Both the position numbers and the translations under genes were made by a program. Under the pieces are notes generated by a model. It was given only the letters and a program-made list of their open reading frames with translations. It did not search any database and was not told the origin of the DNA. A stretch of 64,000 nt of DNA from Torreya grandis (taxonomy: Eukaryota > Streptophyta > Pinopsida > Cupressales > Taxaceae), in contig JARHVA010003168.1 of NCBI GenBank assembly GCA_037957365.1, positions 1,853,501 to 1,917,500 on the forward strand. Reading direction: 5' to 3'. Of the stretch, positions 11,487 through 22,289 are shown one piece after another; positions within the stretch are counted from its first letter, which is position 1; the number at the start of each line of letters is the position of its first letter.

Positions 11487-12049
11487 GACCGATGAATGTG
11501 GTGGATCAACTGAAGAGGACCCTAGCACAAGTGTCAATATGGGACATATTAGCTATTTCTAAGCAAAATACATTGTTACAAAAAGCTCTACAAGGCTAAG
11601 CAGTATCTAAACATACTGGCACCAAAGAAGGACCTGTTGATAAAGAAAAGCTCAAATACACAATTCATCTACATGCAATAGCCCTTTTGAACAATGCAGC
11701 AGAGGTAAGTAAATCCAAACCAGAGCCCTTCTATTTGAATTTGATATTTGGAAATAAACTATTCCATAATGCAATGATAGACTCAGGGGCTAGTACTATG
11801 GTAATGCCTAAGCAAATAGCAGATGCTTTAAAAATATTGTATGAGCCACTTACTAGAGGAGTTATGCAGCTAGATGGAAAATCAGTACAAACAATAGGGA
11901 AAATTAAACAAATCCCATTGAAATTATATACTTGCTCCAATATAGTTGTCCATCAATATGTAGTAGTCATAGATATACCCCATATATTTGGCCTATGTTT
12001 ATCCAAGGATTTCACAGCCAATATAGGAGGATATATGCCACTTGATTAG
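11435..12049 (+). pseudogene. Aspartic protease of element C with upstream Tat linker
   Basis: The frame opens with MNVVDQLKRTLAQVSIWDIL (11492 on), the conserved linker ahead of Tat proteases. One TAG replaces Gln in the ALQG segment. The retropepsin domain covers about 11730-12049: NLIFGNKLFHNAMIDSGAS with catalytic Asp at 11780-11782, a flap-like region, and VVVIDIPHIFGLCLSKDF near the end. The active-site triplet Asp-Ser-Gly is intact. The piece 11687-12049 (120 codons) has no stop and ends at TAG (Gln) before the frame goes on. It would mature gag in the particle. The same frame continues, without any indel, into the acidic region downstream. Confidence 0.85.
11444..11450 (+). promoter_or_regulatory. 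Candidate -1 ribosomal frameshift site between gag and protease of C
   Basis: A AAA AAG sits in the correct phase: gag codons read CAA AAA AAG at 11442-11450. The gag frame closes at TAG 11484-11486. The protease frame, which is -1 relative to gag, first opens at 11435 just after a TAG at 11432-11434. The overlap of about 50 bases therefore contains exactly one slippery heptamer. A single-base indel in the same seven-A run would look alike, so the call is tentative. Confidence 0.4.
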
Positions 12050-13546
12050 TCTCACCTCATCCTAAAAATCAAATATGGTTCAGAGATGAAAATACTATTT
12101 GAGCCACTATCTAAGAATCACATCACCAATGAACCAACCTCAAAATTAGAGGTAGATCATGCTATGCTAAATAAGGAAGAAAGGGTCTTTGTTGAAGAGT
12201 TAGGTGCCTGGACTGAACATGACCAAGAAGAGGAAAATAACCGGTTGCTGACTATGATGCAAAGTGACCCATATGGAGATTATGATTCTACTGGTTTGGG
12301 CACTTATGTCATATTTTATGGAGATCATAAAATCCCAAATGTTTTAAGGTAAGAAATGCCAAAAGATATCTCTTCTACCAATCCTCAGGTCTCTCAACAT
12401 GAATTCTAGATTCTGAGTTGGAAGAGGGAAAATCATGAACCAGTTTGGGACCTTGGAGAAGATAAACTTGCTGCCTCTTCCCAAGGGAAAAGTTCTAATT
12501 CTAAGGTCATGAGTTGGAAGCAAACAATGGAATCATGGAGGAGAAAGGAGGAGGAGAAAGGTTTTGCTCAAAGCCTTGAAAAGGTTGAAGCTGCTCTTAC
12601 TCATGGTAAGGATCAAGCAGAAGATCCTACATTTGAACACACCCCATCTACACCCCTCTAGGAGAGTTATCAAGCCACATCTAATATAGATGAAGTGTTG
12701 GCCAAATGTAAAGAGGATAATCATTTGATTCTATCTCAAGTATTTCCTTCTCTCACACACATGTATAACTATCAGCTCTCCACTTCACCCTTTCTCAAAG
12801 AGGAACCTCTTTTGGAGAAAGCAAGTGAGGAGGAGTGTTCTCAGTTCATGGCTAGTCAGGGAGATTTCATGAGTGTAGATGAGAAGGAGATCACCATAGG
12901 TACACCCTTTGATGAATATGAGGACAAGTCATAAGCTTTTGTCTTAATCTTTGATGAGGAAGAGATAATTTATAACTTTCTTCTCACTTTGCAAGATGAT
13001 ATGGAAGAGCATGGACACTTCTTTGATCATGTTTTGAACAACTTGTTTGAAGACATTGGGGTAAGTTCTAATATTCTTCAAAGAGGCTATGAGCTGGTTT
13101 TGGATGGACAAGATAGCATTGAGACTCAAATAAATATGCAAAATTGTTGCAATCTTTCAGGCTTATCCTTTTAAGAGGTTCATGAATTTGAAGATGATAT
13201 TTTCAAAGTCATCAAGGAGGATGATCATGAAATGGAACTCGAGCATGAGGTAGAAGGAGATAAATCAATCAATGATGTATATCCAAGTTCTTATGGTGAT
13301 GAGCCAATATCCATAGATTTCTTGATGAGACACGCCAATATGAGGAACTAGCATTTGACAAGATTTCAAGAACAGGAAGAGTATGTATATGTTGGAAGCA
13401 TGTTTGACACTAATCCACTCAGATGTAGGCCAATCAAGGTGTCATGCAAGAAGAGCAAGTCACTAGAGCTTCATCCCATTCAGCCACTTGTCTGGCATCA
13501 TGAGTCTTCTTGCCATGAAGAAGATTTCAAATTTTTTTTCCTTTGA
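12050..13546 (+). pseudogene. Acidic ORF region of element C replacing RT/integrase (unknown function)
   Basis: Same frame as the protease, about 500 codons, with only six internal TAG/TAA stops and no frameshift before the closing TGA. The first 90 codons align with the linker that in D leads into the additional RNase H (DPYGDYDSTGLG here, YDPY then LGLSFYY there). After that the protein is unlike pol: Glu/Asp-rich, with RKEEEKGFAQSLEKVEAAL, KEEPLLEKASEEECSQFM, LQDDMEEHGHFFDHVLNN and a basic CRPIKVSCKKSKSLELHP near the end. No catalytic motif of RT, RNase H or integrase is present. I do not recognise a family. Good frame preservation suggests it was translated as part of gag-pro before decay. 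Confidence 0.7.
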
Positions 13547-14047
13547 TCTAGGAGGGAGGCAAAGATACCTAGTTAATGTATTATAGCTAGATAGTTTCCC
13601 TTTCCTTGTTGCTTTGTTTTCCCATTTTTATTTGCCACTCTTTTTTTTAAATAAGTGTTCTTTGAACACATGGCCATAGCTCATATCCTTTTTCAAAATT
13701 TACAAAACTCTTGACACATTAAATCTCTCCTAAATCCTTAAATTTCCCCAAGGTACCTTGCACAGCCACTCTCATGACGTGTCTGACTCGCTCTCCCATG
13801 AAGATTTCATAAGATTTTCTAACATTTATCCAATTTTAATGCCATTTTGGAGACTTGATGGGTCATTAAATAAACCATAACAAGATTTAAAGCTTACAAG
13901 TGTGTCAAACATTCCTATGTCTGCTTGAAAAAACATGTTATCTACAAATTTGAATTCATAGCAAAGCCTACGTAGTGAAAGTGCTTCCCTATTGTAAAGC
14001 TCCATAGCTATTACATAAGTTCACTATTTCCAAGTATAGATATAGAT
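13547..14047 (+). other. Spacer between the two coding regions of element C
   Basis: About 500 bases with stops in all frames. It starts with a purine stretch AGGAGGGAGGCAAAG (13550-13564) followed by T-rich sequence. It may hold an internal promoter, splice acceptor or re-initiation signal for the downstream ORF, but none can be singled out. Confidence 0.5.
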
Positions 14048-17000
14048 ATGGAGGAGGCACAGTCTTCACAATAGGGGTCTAGGTTTTATGAATCTTTTTA
14101 TAAGCTTCTCACAAGCAAATCATATGCTTCAACCCCTACATAACCCTTAAAGATCTATTTACATACTAGAGTCCCTGAAGTTGGTTATGCAAATAACCTA
14201 ATAAAGGTGAAAGATTTTATAGATGGGATCATGGACCCAATCCTTCAAAAGCCTTGCAAAGCTCTAAGAGAAGGGGCACATCAAAGATGTCTTTAGAGGG
14301 CCAAGGCTGGACAATATGAAACATTCACAATGAGGATATGGACTTCCCAACTGGCATAATTCATTGTCCTAGGTGTACATCCGTGCCCTGACTTGGTTGA
14401 AATATGTTCCAAATTATTTCATGTGACCTTAAATACCATACAATAGGGTCCATTCATGGTGACAATTACACCAAAGGCTATCATGGACATGTTGGCCCTA
14501 TATCATGACAAGACTACCATATTTCCCATTGTTGCCAAAATGCAAAAAACATGGGCAAACATCAATAATCAATTGAGGTTTATGAAATTAGAATTTCAAT
14601 TAGGGGATGATGATACCACTGTGCCAGCACTAATAGCAGTAAAATCACAATTTTCACAGGCTAGCTAAGAGGCACTTTCTATGATGGAATTCATTTTAAG
14701 AATGAAAGATTATATAACTATCTATGAAGAACAAATGGCCATTCTCTTCAGATTGAAAATTGTTGACAAGACTCAGGAGTATCAGCTTGATTTCTCTAAG
14801 TAGATTGCATATTCAATGGTTGATTAGCTCACCCATTTCAAATCTAAATGGGTTTTCAGGTATTCCTCTTATGTGTTTCACCTCATGTTATATCAAAATT
14901 CTAGCATCTTTTCCCAATACATGCATCTAAATATGTATGACCCAAGCTTCGATCTACATAGGACCATTCTTGTGTCTGCATGGACACATATCTTGTCTAA
15001 AACTAGTGACCCATATAAATTTTGGGAAATTTTTGTTGCCCTTGCTTTTGTCATCTAAGCCCAGAGCTGGTTGTAAATAGATTGACTCCAAGTGTCTCAG
15101 GCCTTATGACCAATTACACTATTCCTTGTGATTACTTTTTTAGATCCCATCATACTATTCTTAGAGTTCATGGTTTTAGTGGAGAACCAGTGTTGCTACC
15201 TAATATTTTGACCCTTAGGTTAGCATTCTTAGAGTCACCAAACAAGTGTTCGTGGTGGATAATTAATATGCCACTAGGAAGAAAAAGAAGAAAATGTATG
15301 ATGTTCCATGGGTAACAAACAACATGGCCCTAGAGGTCAGAGACGTTGATCTCATGTTTCTAAGAAATCTAGCCTTCTTGGGTTTCTTTCTAATTGAATA
15401 TAAATGGGGATATGACCCAAATGGTTTCATAACTTCATGGGTTAAGAATAATAAGGTTGCTACCAGAATTGTGCATGAGGGCCGTCCTTTTTGGGAAAAT
15501 AGAAGAAATCCTAGGGAAAATATTCCTGATTTTTATGTAGAATTAACATATTTGCCCCTTCAAGAGGATGGGACATGGAAAACTTTTTATATTAAGCAAA
15601 GGGAATTTGATCCTAAAATCAGAATGACTTTTGGTTTAAGAAGAGCATTAAAGAACAAAGACTAGAACTTTGAGAAAATAGAAACCTATTGGAAATATAA
15701 GCAAGAGATTTGTGAGACAACTCACTCTTTTGGAAATGTGGATTTAGATGAGAAATGGGAGGAACTCTAGGATGAATGTCATTTGTCTCCTATCTCTAGC
15801 CCTGATATAAGTAATCTATAGACATAGGGTGTAGAGTCAAAAGTCAGAGTAGAATTTAGTCAAACATTGCAGACCCCAGGGCAAACCTCAGCTACAGTCA
15901 TTGTAACTATTTAGCCCCAATCTCTTAGTGCCATTGGAAAACAAAAGAGTTTGGTATCCTCACCACCAACAGCTTCTCCATTAGTGTTAGCCTTTGGGGT
16001 TCCCAATTTTATACATTCACCACTAACAGCAGTCATAAATGTTGAAGAGAAGGAAACATAGCTAAAAGAAGAAATTCTAAGGAAATGTAAGAGGCTGAGG
16101 TTTCAGCTTGATTCAGAGGAGGGGGTAGAACCCTCACAACACCATCCACAGAGTACTTCAGCTACTCCTCAAGTAAGTGCTATTTTTCCTTCCTCTTCTC
16201 AGTCTCTCTCTTCTTCTATAGGGGTGACAATTCCATCTGGCCAAATAATATCCCTTGCCACCTCTATTGTGCCCATTTCTCAGTTTTCCCTACTTATTCA
16301 TACTCAAGTCACATCATTGCCTCATTTTTACCCCTCTATCCCAAAAAGAGTACCTCATCAGATTCACCCTAGCCAACATTTGGCTATTCCCTATGGCTTG
16401 CCACAGGGTTATCCTTTTGTAGGTGGGCACATTGCCTCTCCTTTTACCTTCCAAACTCAAACAGATACTACTAAAAAGGCTAGAGAAGCCCGAATGGAGA
16501 AAAAGAGGATGAAAGATAATAAAGCCTTGGCTACACCACATATGAGGTCACAATTTGACCCAATTTAGCAGTAGCTAATGGTGACCCATTTATCACCTAA
16601 TGTAGTCAAGCTAAATGAGTAGATGCAGCTTGAATATTATACCATAAATGCAGTGGCTATAGATATGTCCCTTTTCAGACCACAAGATAGGGTTGAGCTG
16701 CTAAATGAATCCACTTCTATAGTAGCTAATGATTATTTGAGAGTATTAAAGAAGCTACAGAAGATGGAGGCTGATCTAGCTTAGGAGAAGGCAAACTGTA
16801 GTAGTTTGACTATAGAGATCAAAATTAAGAATAATGAAATAGAGAGTCTCAACAAATAGTTGTAAGATATTGTTTCTTTTTCAGACGCATCAGGCTATTC
16901 AGGCCCATAAATGATTCTTTGAAAGAAGGGCTGATGCAGGTGAAAGATGCAGTGATATCCTTAAGGTAGGAAAAGGCAACACTATAGGAAAAATGTGAGG

Positions 17001-17870
17001 AAAGCTTGCTATAGGTCACTTAACTTCAACAGAAGCTACTGAATGAGTAGAAGAATACCACTACTATACAGGCCTAACTTGAAGCTGAGAAACAAATGAT
17101 AGAAAAATTGACACTGAGTTGGCTAATAGGCCAAAGAATGCAAGGGTTTTGAATCTGGTTAAGGAGCTTTATGTATCAATATGGAAAAGAACCTCTGAGG
17201 AGATTACTTAGCTCAGGCCCTCTCTAAAATTTCTGCTAAATGCACATAAATTGTGCAAAAAACTGGAGACTTTAGTTGAAGCCACTCTGTCCACTATCTC
17301 TTTGAGAGTGTTTGACTCTCAAATGCTATTGTAAAAGCTATATGATGCAACTAATGGAAAATTATCAATAGTAGGGATTAGTGACAAAGTGATCACTGCC
17401 AAAAGAGTGAATGAAGTTTTGAGTTGCAAATCCATAGCAATTAAATTTAAAGATCTTCTAGATGTGGTGAAAGAAGGAATCAAAGACATGAAACAACACA
17501 TTGAAGATCTGGTGTAATTGGGTCTTCCTTCCCTTTTTCCTAATAGCAACATAGTGTTGATGGTTGATGAGATTAAACCTTTGTTGTTAGCCAGGCAAAG
17601 TGATTAGTCAGTTTTTTAGGGTTTAACAGATAATTCATCAGTGCCCGAAGTGGAAGCTATCTTGATGCCCATGTCCTAGCTTGAATTTCAATTTAAGGCT
17701 GCAATTCATATTTTTTAGAATTTTTCATATAAGGATATCATCAACCTCAATTTAGCCTTCACCAAGCTATAAATTAAGCAGGGATTATCTGATGATGAGT
17801 GGTTTATTTATCAGACAACATTACTGAAGTTGTGATTTTTGTCACATTTTTTATACATTTTTTGGATTCT
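14048..17870 (+). pseudogene. Second ORF of element C (accessory protein, unknown function)
   Basis: Starts MEEAQSSQ at ATG 14048 and is followed for about 1270 codons with at least four frame changes (14048-15058, then about 15060-15300, 15294-16568, and 17146 on). The N-terminal 560 residues look globular, with VTITPKAIMDMLAL near residue 137, then LLPNILTLRLAFLE and WGYDPNGFITSWVKNNKVA. A Pro/Ser/Gln-rich linker covers about 15900-16450. Lys/Glu-rich, probably coiled-coil sequence follows (RKARMEKKR-like runs, then KLQKMEADLA and a Gln/Leu-rich part to 17110). The C-terminal part (ELYVSIWKRTSEEIT to LDVVKEGIKDMKQHIEDLV) is helical. The first motif loosely resembles the plant-transposon Transposase_32/plant-mobile-domain type pattern; this is inference only. 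Confidence 0.65.
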
Positions 17871-17909
17871 TTTTGAGCAGGCTCAAAATTCCTTGGGGTC
17901 ACCAAGAAC
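17871..17909 (+). other. Hairpin and GGTCACCAA motif next to the 3' LTR of C
   Basis: Where a polypurine tract is expected there is instead a 7 bp stem with 4-base loop (TTTTGAG, CAGG, CTCAAAA at 17872-17889), then GGGGTCACCAAGAAC directly before the LTR. The GTCACCAA core is shared with B (24271-24279), and in the form TTTAGTGAC with D (45496-45504). Confidence 0.5.
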
Positions 17910-18075
17910 TGTAGAGTAAAAAAGTCTATATTTTTATTTTTTGAGTTTCAGTTGTGCACTCTAATTTTTGTCCCTACACATTTCAGTTTCAAGGTAGTGA
18001 ATTTTTTTGACATAAAGCATGGGTGTGAGTTTCATTTTTGCATAAAATTTGTCTAAGTATCAAAATTGAGAGGAA

Positions 18076-18917
18076 GCTGCCAAGTGTCATCAGCTGAGAC
18101 ACATTTTATAATTTCTATAAGTTGTACATAATGTGCCATGTGTCTCGTAGTAATTTAGCAGAGCATGACAAGTGTCGACATCCCTGTTTCATGTTTCTTA
18201 TGATTTTTAAAATCTTATTTTAAGCTTCTCCCAAGGTCAAGCAAAAAGTGCCAGGTGGCAACCACAGAAGGTTTCAACATGTTTTTCTAAAAATAGTGGA
18301 AGCCACCACATGCCCCTAGCTAAAAGTAGCAAAAGCTGCTAAGTGTCGACATCTATAGTTTCTTCATTTTGTTTCATTGATTAAGTAAAGACCGTGGTGG
18401 GCCCCATGTTTTGTTTCCAAAGTCAGTGGAAGCTATCAAGTGTCACCATCTATATGAATCTAAAATGAGTCCTAAATGTTTCTACAGTGCAGATAGAGCT
18501 TTGTGGAGCCTGCCATGTGTCACTTTTTGTAGGACTCTCAAAAAGTTCTAACAAGCTCTGATAGACAAGTGGAGGCTGCCATGTGTCCCTTGTTAAGATA
18601 CATGGAAAGTGACACCTATTCTTGTTCCCCTTTTGAAGCTGCTCAAGCAAAAATGTTGTGGGTCCCATTTTCTGTAAGTTGTTAAAGTTTTGAAGCAACA
18701 GATTGTGACAGATGTCAAAGATGGAACACTCCTGAGAAAAGACACAGTAAAGAGTATAAGTTATGTGGAAAGTTTTGTGTGTCTTCTATAAGTGCCACGG
18801 AAGCTACCAAGTGTCATTTTTGGATGCCTATTGAATAATGAGATAGTTTTTAAGAAGAGTAAGTAGAACACGTCAAGTGTCCTCCCCTGTTTCACAGTGG
18901 AAAGCATCACATGTGTC
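18076..18917 (+). promoter_or_regulatory. Array of G-box/ABRE-like motifs in the U3 of element C
   Basis: Variants of GCTGCCAMGTGTC recur at about 18076, 18133, 18164, 18248, 18302, 18335, 18432, 18509, 18575, 18803, 18868 and 18904, all on the same strand, at spacings from about 30 to 230 bases. The 5' LTR holds matching copies (10119-10131 keeps CACGTG). Many copies show CACGTG changed to CATGTG or CACATG, as expected from CpG loss. bZIP and bHLH factors bind such cores in plants; the role here is inferred. Confidence 0.6.
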
Positions 18918-19057
18918 TATTTCAGCCAATGAACTTGCAAGAAGATTGAACATTTTAGATCCAAGAAATATCTTTTGTTAGACACTTCCAGTTTATTTAG
19001 ATTTTAGTTAGACCATTGGTTTGGAATGTGTGGGAAATCTAGAGCTAAGTCTAATGC

Positions 19058-19066
19058 TATAAATAT
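19058..19066 (+). promoter_or_regulatory. TATA box of element C LTR
   Basis: TATAAATAT in the context GCTATAAATATGGG, placed downstream of the motif array and about 1.15 kb into the LTR. Transcription would start roughly 30 bases on, near 19095. Confidence 0.6.
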
Positions 19067-19641
19067 GGGTGCAGGGATTATAAAAAAGGATCATCAGAAG
19101 ATGGAGAGAATTTTCTATGAGAGATTGTTATCAAGAATTTTTAGACTTTCAAGTTGTTGCCAAGAATATCATTTGCCTTTGTTCTATTTTCTTGAGTTAA
19201 AAATTTTGCATAACTATGCATGTATCTGTGCCTTTTATGTGACTAGAAAATTAATAAGAAGATTGAATTTTATGCCTTTGTTGATGTTTTTTATGTTACT
19301 ACAAAAATAGTCTAAGTTGTGAGCCTTTGATCCTGTTGTTTTTATCTTTTACATTGATCATGCATTGTTTTCTCTTTAATTTAATTGAATCTTGAATATA
19401 GCTTCTCTGTGCTTAGTGTTAAGGATCGAATTAAACTCAGGTGCATTGCCATAGCTAGATTTTGTTTTGTTGCATTAGTGTTTCTATTTAATTTCTATCC
19501 TTTTTCCCCAAAATACTTTTTGAGATAAATAAGAGCTATCTTCTTTAAAATTCAAGTTTGTTTCAGGTTGCAAGTCCCACATTCCTAAAACTTCCCATTG
19601 TTAGTGTTGGAAACAGCACAATTCTAATCATCAACAGTTTA

Positions 19642-20470
19642 AAAGGTGAAACCAAAGGTTAGTGAAGCTTCATTAATTTTAGTGGATTAGATGAAGAAAT
19701 CTTATTTTATCATTAGTATGTGGGATTCCATTTCTATTATGGTACAAAAGGATATGTTCATCTAATAACTTTTAGCTCTCAAGGTGTCTCTAGAATAGTT
19801 CAAAAATAAGGGATTGTCTTGAATAATTATGACCAACCAAGAAAGAATCATGTAAAATATGTACACATAATGAAAAAAGAGGAAAAATATAAGGTAAAGT
19901 CAAGTAAAATTCCTCCCTTTTACCTCTCTATAATATTTGGTGATGATTTAGTTCATAATTGTATGGTGCATAGTGGAGCTAGTAACACTGCCATACCTAC
20001 ATAAATTACAGACAAGCTTGGTCTTGTCTATGAACCAAATGAAAAAGGAGTGTTATAATTTTATGTTTTATGATAAAATATAGTATGTATCATTAAAATA
20101 TAAATTTAATACTACATGATTATCCTAATGTTACCATTCAATAGGATTTAGTTGTGGTGGACTTACCTCCCTATTTTGTTGTGTCTATTGAGGGACTTTA
20201 CCTCAAATATTGGAGGATAGTTATGAGATGATTGGACACATATAATGTTTAGGACCAAGTATGGTACCAATTTATCCATATTTTCTAAATCCATTTCATT
20301 TTTCCATTTGGAACCATATATGCCAAGTATTGTGAACACCAATTGCCTCATCTTTGATGAGGTGAGAGAAGATAGTGTAGAGGAAATTGAATCACATTTA
20401 GATGGTATTATATATTTGTTCCTTGATTATTAGGCCTCTATATCACATTAATATGATAATTATAATATAA
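19642..20470 (+). pseudogene. Aspartic protease of element B (decayed)
   Basis: After C ends, the gag-protease linker of B resumes, with the EASLIL and MWDSISIMVQKDMF stretches. The protease is clearest at 19900-20004: PPFYLSIIFGDDLVHNCMVHSGASNTAIP. The catalytic Asp of the family motif DSGAS is His here (GAT to CAT near 19970), so the enzyme was already inactive or became so. Around 20130-20200 VVVDLPPYFVVSI and DFTSNIGG follow; the same region in C reads VVVIDIPHIFGL. FRTKYGTNLSIFSKSISFFHLEPYMPS at 20245 onward is the shared linker to the next domain. Stops and at least two frame changes are present. Confidence 0.78.
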
Positions 20471-20499
20471 TTTAAGAATAAGGGCTTGGTTTTTATTAC

Positions 20500-20990
20500 T
20501 TGCATAAGAAATATGCACTAATTTTAGCCTTGACGAAGGATGATGAGTCTACTAATGATATTTATAAATTATACTTTGATGGGTCAAGGAATAGCCATGG
20601 TAATAGGGATGGAATGAGGTTTATTTATCTATTAAATAAAATGTATTTCTCATATATTAAGTTACAATTTGGTTGTTCAAAAAATTATGTACAATATGAG
20701 GAACTAATTCATGGTTTACAATGGGCTAGGAAGATGGAAGTCAATGACCTAGAAGTCTTTGGTGATAGTGAGCTTATAGTTCACCAAGTGAGAGGTCTTA
20801 ATGTATGAAAAAACACATTTATTAAGTCTTATAATCATAGGTTATATAAATTACTTGAAGATTTTTAGGACTTCAACATTCAGGCAATACTAACAGATGA
20901 GAATAAACATATAGACAAGTTGGTTTCCATTGGGGCACAATTTAATATTCTAATTGATGTAAGAAATAAAAAGGTCCAATCACACATTAA
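20500..20990 (+). pseudogene. Additional RNase H (aRNH) of element B, upstream of RT
   Basis: The 102-residue piece 20500-20808 shows LYFDGSRNSHG, then YVQYEELIHGLQWARK and LEVFGDSELIVHQVRG. These are the three acidic motifs (Asp, Glu, Asp) of the plant/archaeal type RNase H that Tat elements carry besides their native one. All three catalytic acids are kept. It continues after a stop with NHRLYKLLEDF. The domain lies between protease and RT, whereas in the commonly described Tat arrangement it follows the native RNase H. Element D in this window has the same order. In family terms it degrades the RNA strand during reverse transcription. Confidence 0.82.
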
Positions 20991-21171
20991 GTTTATTATA
21001 AGGCCTTACATCTTATATCATAATGATAAGTGGAAAGTGTTTGAATATGATAATTAGATTATCATATTCTTGTAAGAAGAGGCTAAGTTTTCCTCAAGAA
21101 ATCAGTCAAAATACTTACATTAGTATGGTGATTAGATTTTTTAACTAAAAACAAATAAGTTTCCCAACAGA

Positions 21172-22150
21172 TTGGTCACACTTGAGAAAATATTCAATGA
21201 TGATGATGAGTTGAGGAAAGAAAATTCAACTTTGTTAACAAAAGAAGAACACTATGCTAATGTTGAATTTGTACCTAGTATGAGCTTAAAGTTGGGTAAG
21301 GTATGTACTTACTCAAAAAAAGAAGATTTCATTAAGTTATGTGAAAGTTTTTTTGATGTATTTATATGGAAATATAGTGATATCAAAGGATTTGACCAAA
21401 GTTTAGCTTAACACACCATTGAGATAGAAAATGAAACTAAGCTAGTAAGACAAAGATAAGGGCCTATTAATCCTAAGATTGAGCCATTGATGAGAGCTAA
21501 GATTCATCAGCTCATTAAGTCAGATATTATATTTCCAATAAAATACTCAACTTGGGTGGTAAACCTTGTTTCAATATATAAAAAATGGTGATATTAGAGT
21601 GTGTGTTGACTTCCATGACCTGCACAAGGCTTCCCTTAAATACCACTATCCATTGCCATCTATGGAACATATTTTATAGTTGGTTCTAGGTTCATAAAGG
21701 TTCTCCTTATTGGATGAATATAGTGGTTATAATCATATTTTGGTCAAGGAAGAAGACCAATTAAAGATACCCTTCACCACAAAGTGGGGGACATTTGCAT
21801 ATAGAAAGATACCCTTTAGTTTATCCAATTATAAAGAAACCTTTTAGAGAACCATGGATATGGAATTCCATGGCCTTCTTAATAAGTCTGTGCTAGTCTA
21901 TTTTGATGACATAATGATGTTTTCAAATAATTCAAGTGAGCACATGGTTCACCTAAAGCAAGTGTTTTAAAAATGTAGACAATTTTGGGTATCCCTTAAT
22001 CCCAAAAAGTATGTATTCTTAGTTCATGAACATAATATCCTTGGGAATATATTTTTAAAACATGGTTTAAGCATGGATCCTAAAAGTATAGCTTCAATTC
22101 TTACACTTTCCTTTCCCAAGCACAAAGAGTTTTGCAAAGTTTCTTATGGG
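21172..22150 (+). pseudogene. Gypsy reverse transcriptase of element B (decayed)
   Basis: The stretch 21172-21411 (SKKEDFIKLCESFFDVFIWKYSDIKGFD) is the linker in front of Tat RT. RT starts HTIEIENETKLVRQR and goes on with LMRAKIHQLIKSDIIFPI. A frameshift near 21585 leads to VCVDFHDLHKASLKYHYPLP, then FSLLDEYSGYNHI, KIPFTTKWGTFAYRKIPF and VLVYFDDIMMFS. The catalytic YFDD box is intact (about 21897-21910). The tail has FWVSLNPKKYVFLVHEHNILG and GLSMDPKSIASI. Several Gln codons are stops (for example ETF then TAG). Of the two gypsy RTs in the window, only this one keeps both Asp residues. Confidence 0.87.
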
Positions 22151-22289
22151 ATATCAATTTTATCAGAAGATACATCTCAAATTTTGCCACTTTATCTAAG
22201 CCACTTAAAACCATGTTAAATAGGAATCAGAGCTTCATCTAATCCAAGGAAGGAGTAAGGAGTTTTGAGGAATTTAAGAAATCCATGGA

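Larger units (their letters stand above)
9726..19636 (+). mobile_element. RT-less Tat-like retrotransposon C nested in B
   Basis: Direct terminal repeats start TGTAGAGTAAAA at 9726 and at 17910. The 3' LTR ends ATCAACA at 19636. The flanks GTTCA (9721-9725) and GTTTA (19637-19641) form a 5 bp target duplication with one C-to-T change. Inside are gag, protease, an acidic region and a separate long ORF in the same strand; no RT, native RNase H or integrase motif could be found in any frame. The 5' end carries a deletion that joins base 620 or so of the LTR straight to mid-gag. Frames are much better kept than in B, in line with a younger insertion. Confidence 0.85.
17910..19636 (+). repeat. 3' LTR of element C (1.73 kb)
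   Basis: Begins TGTAGAG and ends ATCAACA. The first 620 bases repeat 9726-10345. It contains an array of about a dozen G-box/ABRE-like motifs (18076-18917) upstream of a TATA box at 19058-19066, so U3 takes up about two thirds of the LTR. The short open stretch at 19026-19310 lies across the likely start of transcription and has no family features. Confidence 0.88.

Noticed and set aside
15022..15315. Independent ORF overlapping the second ORF of C
   Set aside because: It reads as the continuation of the long ORF after a frameshift, and its tail overlaps the next frame; a single decayed ORF explains it better.
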